64,000 nt of DNA from Ceriagrion tenellum (taxonomy: Eukaryota > Arthropoda > Insecta > Odonata > Coenagrionidae), in the NCBI GenBank assembly GCA_963169105.1, contig OY720636.1, forward strand, positions 140,421,747 to 140,485,746. Direction: 5' to 3'. This document shows, piece after piece, positions 59,035 to 64,000 of this stretch; positions within the stretch are counted from its first letter, which is position 1, and every line of letters begins with the position of its first letter. The notes under the pieces were generated by a model that saw nothing but the letters and a program-made list of their open reading frames with translations, made no database searches and had not been told where the DNA came from. A program made the position numbers and the translations under genes.

Positions 59035-60700
59035 AAAAATCATTATCTGAAGGCATGGTGCCCCAAGACTGGAGAATAGCCAACGTCACACCAACATTTA
59101 AAAAAAGAAATAGAAGTGACCTTGGAAATTACCGTCCTATATCATTAATATCACTTATGCAAAATACTCGAACACATTGTCATTAGCAATATTATGACAT
59201 TCCTGGATTATTGTAACTTCTGTCATGGCAGTCAGCACGGCTTCTGTAAGGGCAGGTCCTATGAAACAGAGCTTGCGCTCTTCATGATATCCAAAAGTCA
59301 GGTGAATCGAAAAGGCAAGTCAACACGATATTCCTTGACTTCAAGAAGGCATTCGACAAGTTTCCTCAAGAAAAACTCCCATATGAATTGCAATCATGCA
59401 GAGTCAATAAAAAAATAGTGAATTGGATAAGTGGCTTTCTCAGTGATCAAAAACAAAAAGTAGTTGTTGATGGTTTTAGCTGTGATATGGTCAAAGTCAC
59501 ATCTGGTGTTCCTCAAGGAAGCGTGATCTTTTATTCATTGTTCATATAATTGATTTAAGTTCTCAAGTTAGCAGTACATTAAGTTTATTTGCAGACAAAA
59601 CAGATATCACCCATGAAATAATCGAAGATGCGGACTTTGAAATTCTGTCATCGGACCTTACCAACGTTCATTCGTGGTGCCAGGAGTGGGGATTAGAACT
59701 AAATATCAGTAAATTCACCGCAGTTCACTTCCTGCAAAAGTCATTGTTGGGAGTGTGCCTGAAATTACCACCACAAATTGAGCTCGAGTATCGAACCGCG
59801 ATATATCAATACTCGGCGAGTGCAGCGGTGGCCGACGTTGGTGACTCAAGTGTGAACTGTGGACAGGATAGGCATAGCTCATGTGTTGGTGTGGTATCCC
59901 ATAGTATCCGATGTAATCTGGTGTGTTGCATTCTTGAAATAAATGGTTTTTAGTACCGTAACCATGTTTGCGTCATTGGTCACAACAGTCATCACACAAA
60001 TGCCATACTTATGCTGTTGGCAGAGTAAACATAAAATCTTCATATACCGTATAATATCTTGGAATTATCTTAACTTCTGATATATCGTGGATTACACACA
60101 TACAAAACATAAGCGGCACAGCATAAAAGAAACTTGGTCTTGTTAAGCATATAATAGGAAGGTCCTCGGATGAAAAGGTAAAAGAGATTTGCCACTTTGC
60201 TCTGGTTAGGTCATACCTTGAATACGCCGCGAGCATTTGGGACGCTGGTCATAAAGATTTAACCAAAAAAATTAATAAAATACAAAGAATAGCAGCACAC
60301 TTCCCTAAAATCTGCTTCGAGCAAACATAGAGTGTCTTACAACTTTTAGAGGGATTAAGGTGGGAGCCCCTGGAGACTCCGAGGCTACTTGCTAGCCTTC
60401 GGTTGTTAGAGAAATTCAGAATTGATGTGTTTCAGAGCGACACAATAATCATGATGCCATACTATATCTCTAGGTCTGACAGAAGCGATAAAATAAGAGA
60501 GATACACTGCCAAACAGATAGGTACAAAAATTCGTTCTTTCTGCGCACAATAAGTGAAAACAATAAAAACAGAGCTCCACTAAATAAATGTCACTGTTTC
60601 ACATCCCAAAACCTTACATCTTTACATGGCTGGTGTCCTAACACTCCATGCCAGATGCCCATACAGCAGCTCGCAGGGTATTATGTAGATGTATATTGTT
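59035..60700 (+). mobile_element. CR1-like non-LTR retrotransposon fragment
   Basis: The plus-strand translation, with frameshifts, shows the reverse transcriptase series VPQDWRIANVTPTFKK, NYRPISLIS, FLDFKKAFDKF, then a GVPQGSV-type box, LFADK (a changed catalytic box), then LEYAASIWDAG, INKIQRIAAHF, LRWEPLETPRL and a C-terminal GWCPNTPCQMP region. This is the order of CR1-like elements. A 243-bp solo LTR interrupts it at 59745. A related minus-strand copy lies at 8645-9391. Confidence 0.82.
59745..59987. mobile_element. Solo LTR nested in the CR1-like fragment
   Basis: A 243-base insert starts TGTTGGGAGTG and ends GTCACAACA, that is TGTTG and CAACA inverted ends with TG/CA termini. GTCAT duplicates it on both sides (59740-59744 and 59988-59992). 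Comparison with the CR1 copy at about 9.09 kb shows the uninterrupted target. It contains an AATAAA near its 3' part. Copia-like ends are suggested, but the superfamily is not proven. Confidence 0.85.
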
Positions 60701-63179
60701 AAAATCAATTACTGAACATCACAAATAATCTGGTTCTTGAAATTGGCCAAAATTTCCAGTGCAGTAGTTGCAGCCAGTCTTATCTCTTCATCCCGTGCAG
60801 GGTTTGTTGATAGTTTTGGTTGACCTAGGTATCTGTTAAGGAGATTCCTCTGTAGTAATTTCCATGGGGACTAACATTAAATGGGGTTTCACTGTACACA
60901 CATATACTATTAATTCATTAAAATGTCTTTTCCATTCACATCTGTTTGAAGGAAGGACCAGGTGACCTAGGAAGTTGAGATTTGACAGGAATATTACTTG
61001 TGACCTAAAACTGTCCCGAGAAATAGTTAAAGTCCCAAGCAACAACCTAAGGAGGTTGCTCAAACCCATATTTTAGTCTGTTAGCCCCATAAGAAAAGTA
61101 CTGGATCAGTATTAATTTGTATACATTTTTCATCATCTGCAATAAGATGTAGGGTTGAAATATACATTATTGGACATCTGAAAGAAAGCAAGCTGGTCAA
61201 AAAACAGCAAATAATTGTACAAGGGGTTGTTTTTACTTCTGGTTTGTTAGCTTTTAGCATCATCAGATAAGCATTGATTTCAGTGCAGGGTTTGTTTTTT
61301 TAGCTTTTTTTAAATTACTTGCAATCATGGGCACAGTCAGGATCTGGGGAGAGGGTGGGGGCCAGATACCCACCTACAATCATCCTGTCTGGCTCTGCCT
61401 AGCAGATTTGGATTGAAATGTCTCAACAACAGTAAGTGTAAATTACTTTCTTTGGACACCGAGTAGCAAGCAAAATCCTCAGAGAATTGGGTACTGGGAA
61501 GTTAAAAAGGAAATTAAAATCATGGAGTACCTAATTCTCATGTAATTACAAAGATTTTAGGCAGTTATGGAGCATTGATTCCTGGCTCAGACTACTATCA
61601 TATGCTCCATGATAATCCGCTGGCATGCATTCACATTACTCCCAAGTTACCATTGTCACTTAGCTCTTTGGTACGAACAAGGAAAATATATGCTGCCAAT
61701 TTTTTTAAAGAAAACAGAAGTCCTGCATCCATCTAGCATCGTAAACTTTCCAAATTATTTGGAAAGCAAATGACATACCTCTTCATCCATTTGTCAAAAT
61801 AACACTTCACCTTTCCTCATTTTGCTTGTCTTGTTGATAATCATTTTTCATGTTTTCCACTCGCCATTTAAACACCTCTGACTTAGCAGTGACTCAATCC
61901 ACCCAGTGAGTCTTTATGAAGCAAATGCCAGCCACTGGCTCTACCTTCCCACTCTTTTTCTGCAACACAACTGTGTTCTAAAAATGTAATCGTCGCTTTC
62001 CACCCAAATGTAGCATTCATAAATCTATATCACTTAACAAATTAACCACAAGAGCTACATTCATCTTTGAGAGCTATGAAGCCAAGATGCTATTTTTAAT
62101 GTTGTCTTGCAATTACACATCCTATATGAGGATAGGGGATGAGGTGAAGACATTGATTAATATAACGGGGCCTAAGGTTTGGAAAAAATAAAATGCACAC
62201 TGAAAGTGAAAAGAGTGAATGCAAGATGGAGGAACTTGACTAGAAAACGACAAAAATTAAAGGATAGAGCTTGAAAAAAAAAATGAAGGGATGAATTTAT
62301 AAATAAAAGATTGGGATAAAAGAGTCCCAGAAATATCAAATTCAGCCCACGAAGCCAGTCAAAATGGCTTGAATTATTAATAGAAGACTGAACTATTACT
62401 TGGGTGACTTTCAAATGGATTTAAAAGGTAAGAAAAGCGATAGGAGACCAAAAGCAAAGTGGAGGAAATGTATATTACAGGCTTTCAGATGTTAAGGTCA
62501 TACGTGGGATGAGAGTGTGGATAAGAGTGGTGGACAAATATCAAAGCCAGCGACCATATTTTAAAACAGTAATGGCTGAAGATGATCACCAGCAGTGAAT
62601 AAATTAAAGAAAAAATCAATCCAATCGAGAACTGTGACTTAACTTTTTTCACTTCATTTAAGGATTTAGATAGCAATGCCTTGATATTTTTTCTCAACCA
62701 TTTCAGACTATAAGTATTATCATCAAGTATTAAGAGTATCCAGTTTATTTCAATTCAAAAAGCTTGCTCTAATTAATTCGTAATGGTCAAAATATTTTTC
62801 GCCCATTTGAGTATTTTATTAATTTACTAAGCTAAAAATTTTGACATTAATTTTCTTAAGATTTCCAAGCTGGAGTTCAACCTGATATTGAAGAGTAAAA
62901 ATGGCAGAGCCTGATGCTGGTCCACCACAACCACAAGATGCACAATTATCCTAACTTGGGGCATTCATGTGAGTCGAACATGTAAAATAAAAAAATGTGG
63001 ATGTAAAAACTCTCATAGCTTAAATTTAATTGACTTTCGGCCTAAGAGTCAATTAAAGCAAACCTATGACTAGTGTCAGCTCTGCGCACCAGTTACCAGG
63101 TGAAATATCCAGAATGAATGATTTTACCCACCAGCAAACCCAGTGTAACATGAAAAACATGCATACTAATGGATATCCA
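60701..63179. other. Region with no recognised gene
   Basis: AT-rich and CpG-poor. At about 62400-62600 the plus strand reads KKSDRRPKAKWRKCILQ and following, which resembles the C-terminal tail of RTE-like proteins, but support is weak. No exon recognised. Confidence 0.4.
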
Positions 63180-63381
63180 AATCTAAATTTGATTGCTACA
63201 CGAGCAAATGAAAGAAAGAATTCAACTGACGGTACAAACTGCCGCATCCTTCGAATTATGCTGGAATCATTACATAACTTAATCTACATTTGATTACTAC
63301 ATGAGCAAATGAAAGATTAAAGTCTACTGATGGTCCAAAATGCTGCAGCCTTCGAATTAGGCTGGAACCATTATGTAACTT
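63180..63381 (+). repeat. Diverged tandem duplication, two 101-bp units
   Basis: Units 63180-63280 and 63281-63381 share TTTGATT.CTACA, GAGCAAATGAAAGA and CCTTCGAATTA.GCTGGAA. They are roughly four-fifths identical by eye. No gene is involved. Confidence 0.8.
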
Positions 63382-64000
63382 AATGTGTGCTGTCCACATA
63401 CAAAGGGTGATTGCCCAACAAAAGACCCACTTTGAGGCCCTTATGACCCCTGTGGCATTTTTTTTAATTTAGCCTATTGCCGTCCCAGTGGACTCAAATA
63501 CCAACCAGTGCAAAATTTCAAAATAATATGTCAACTGGTTTTCCCATTAAAAGTGGACGGGCAGCTAACAGACAGAAAAGGTGATTTAACTTTACCAATA
63601 TAGATTCATTAGGTTCGACATATGTATTCGTAAGGTTCAAAAAAGATAAGTCAGGCATACCAAGTTTCATTAAAATAAAATGGCATTCTGTCATGATTCC
63701 CAACCTGAATCTGTGGAGCATCGCCTGAGATATTCTTACTTTATATGGAATGGAAGATACTTTAAGCAAGCAGAAATACAAGCCATTGAAGTCTGAATAG
63801 AATGCTTAAAAAAATGAAGGAGAAGAAAAAGAAGCCTAAAGAAGACACACGTAAGAGCTGCATAAGCAAGGGAATAAATTTAAAAAAGAAAAAATAAACA
63901 AAATGGGGGTTGGAATTGGGCGTAAGGAAGCTGCACGTAAGAAGACTTATTTATGACATTAAAAATGCTTAATGACAGAATTGGAAAAAATGCCACCAAA
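63382..64000. other. Region with no recognised gene
   Basis: AT-rich, A-rich near the end. The 87-codon minus-strand frame at 63518-63781 has no recognised motif. Nothing supported. Confidence 0.4.

Noticed and set aside
1..64000. CRISPR arrays, bacterial operons or riboswitches
   Set aside because: No regularly spaced repeats and no closely packed ORFs with ribosome-binding sites; the intron-containing gene and retroelements show eukaryotic DNA.

Overview
The window looks like nuclear DNA of an arthropod, probably an insect with gene-body DNA methylation. The grounds are GT-AG introns, scattered non-LTR retrotransposons, MITEs and tRNA-derived SINEs, and a strong fall in CpG across the one clear gene. 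The species cannot be named from the sequence. There are no operons, CRISPR arrays or rRNA genes.

Positions 1-38.4 kb form a gene-poor, AT-rich region in which CpG occurs at about its expected frequency. It holds a few GC/CpG-rich blocks (3.9-4.2, 5.5-6.0, 12.9-13.3, 14.7-15.1 and 25.05-25.29 kb), two of which carry good splice donors but none of which is a proven exon. It also holds many mobile elements: a TA-flanked DNA transposon derivative (6434-7408), RTE-like and CR1-like fragments (7.7-9.4 kb), a foldback element with nearly identical 153-bp arms (17051-18333), a hammerhead-like element (22355-22618), a hAT-type MITE (25393-25757), a 136-bp tandem duplication (31171-31442) and two tandem MITEs (33187-33709).

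Positions 38.8-57.8 kb hold the one gene that can be fully modelled. It is a plus-strand DPY19-family protein C-mannosyltransferase with 14 coding exons whose phases all agree, encoding 772 residues. DPY19 enzymes are multipass ER membrane proteins that attach mannose to tryptophans, typically in thrombospondin type 1 repeats. Its introns hold a SINE (intron 3), an antisense RTE-like fragment and a piggyBac-type MITE (intron 5), a CACTA-ended MITE (intron 7), another antisense RTE-like fragment (intron 10), a duplicated exon, a SINE and an RTE-like fragment (intron 11), and a Penelope-like element with a GIY-YIG domain and hammerhead-like motifs in inverted repeats (intron 13). Just upstream, a 66-codon ORF of unknown function lies on the minus strand with its own poly(A) signal.

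Positions 57.8-64 kb hold the 3' UTR region, a CR1-like retrotransposon fragment interrupted by a 243-bp solo LTR, and AT-rich sequence with no recognised gene. The most interesting signals are the sharp CpG fall at about 40.0 kb, the hammerhead-like folds in two Penelope-type elements, and the duplicated DPY19 exon that could be spliced in frame.
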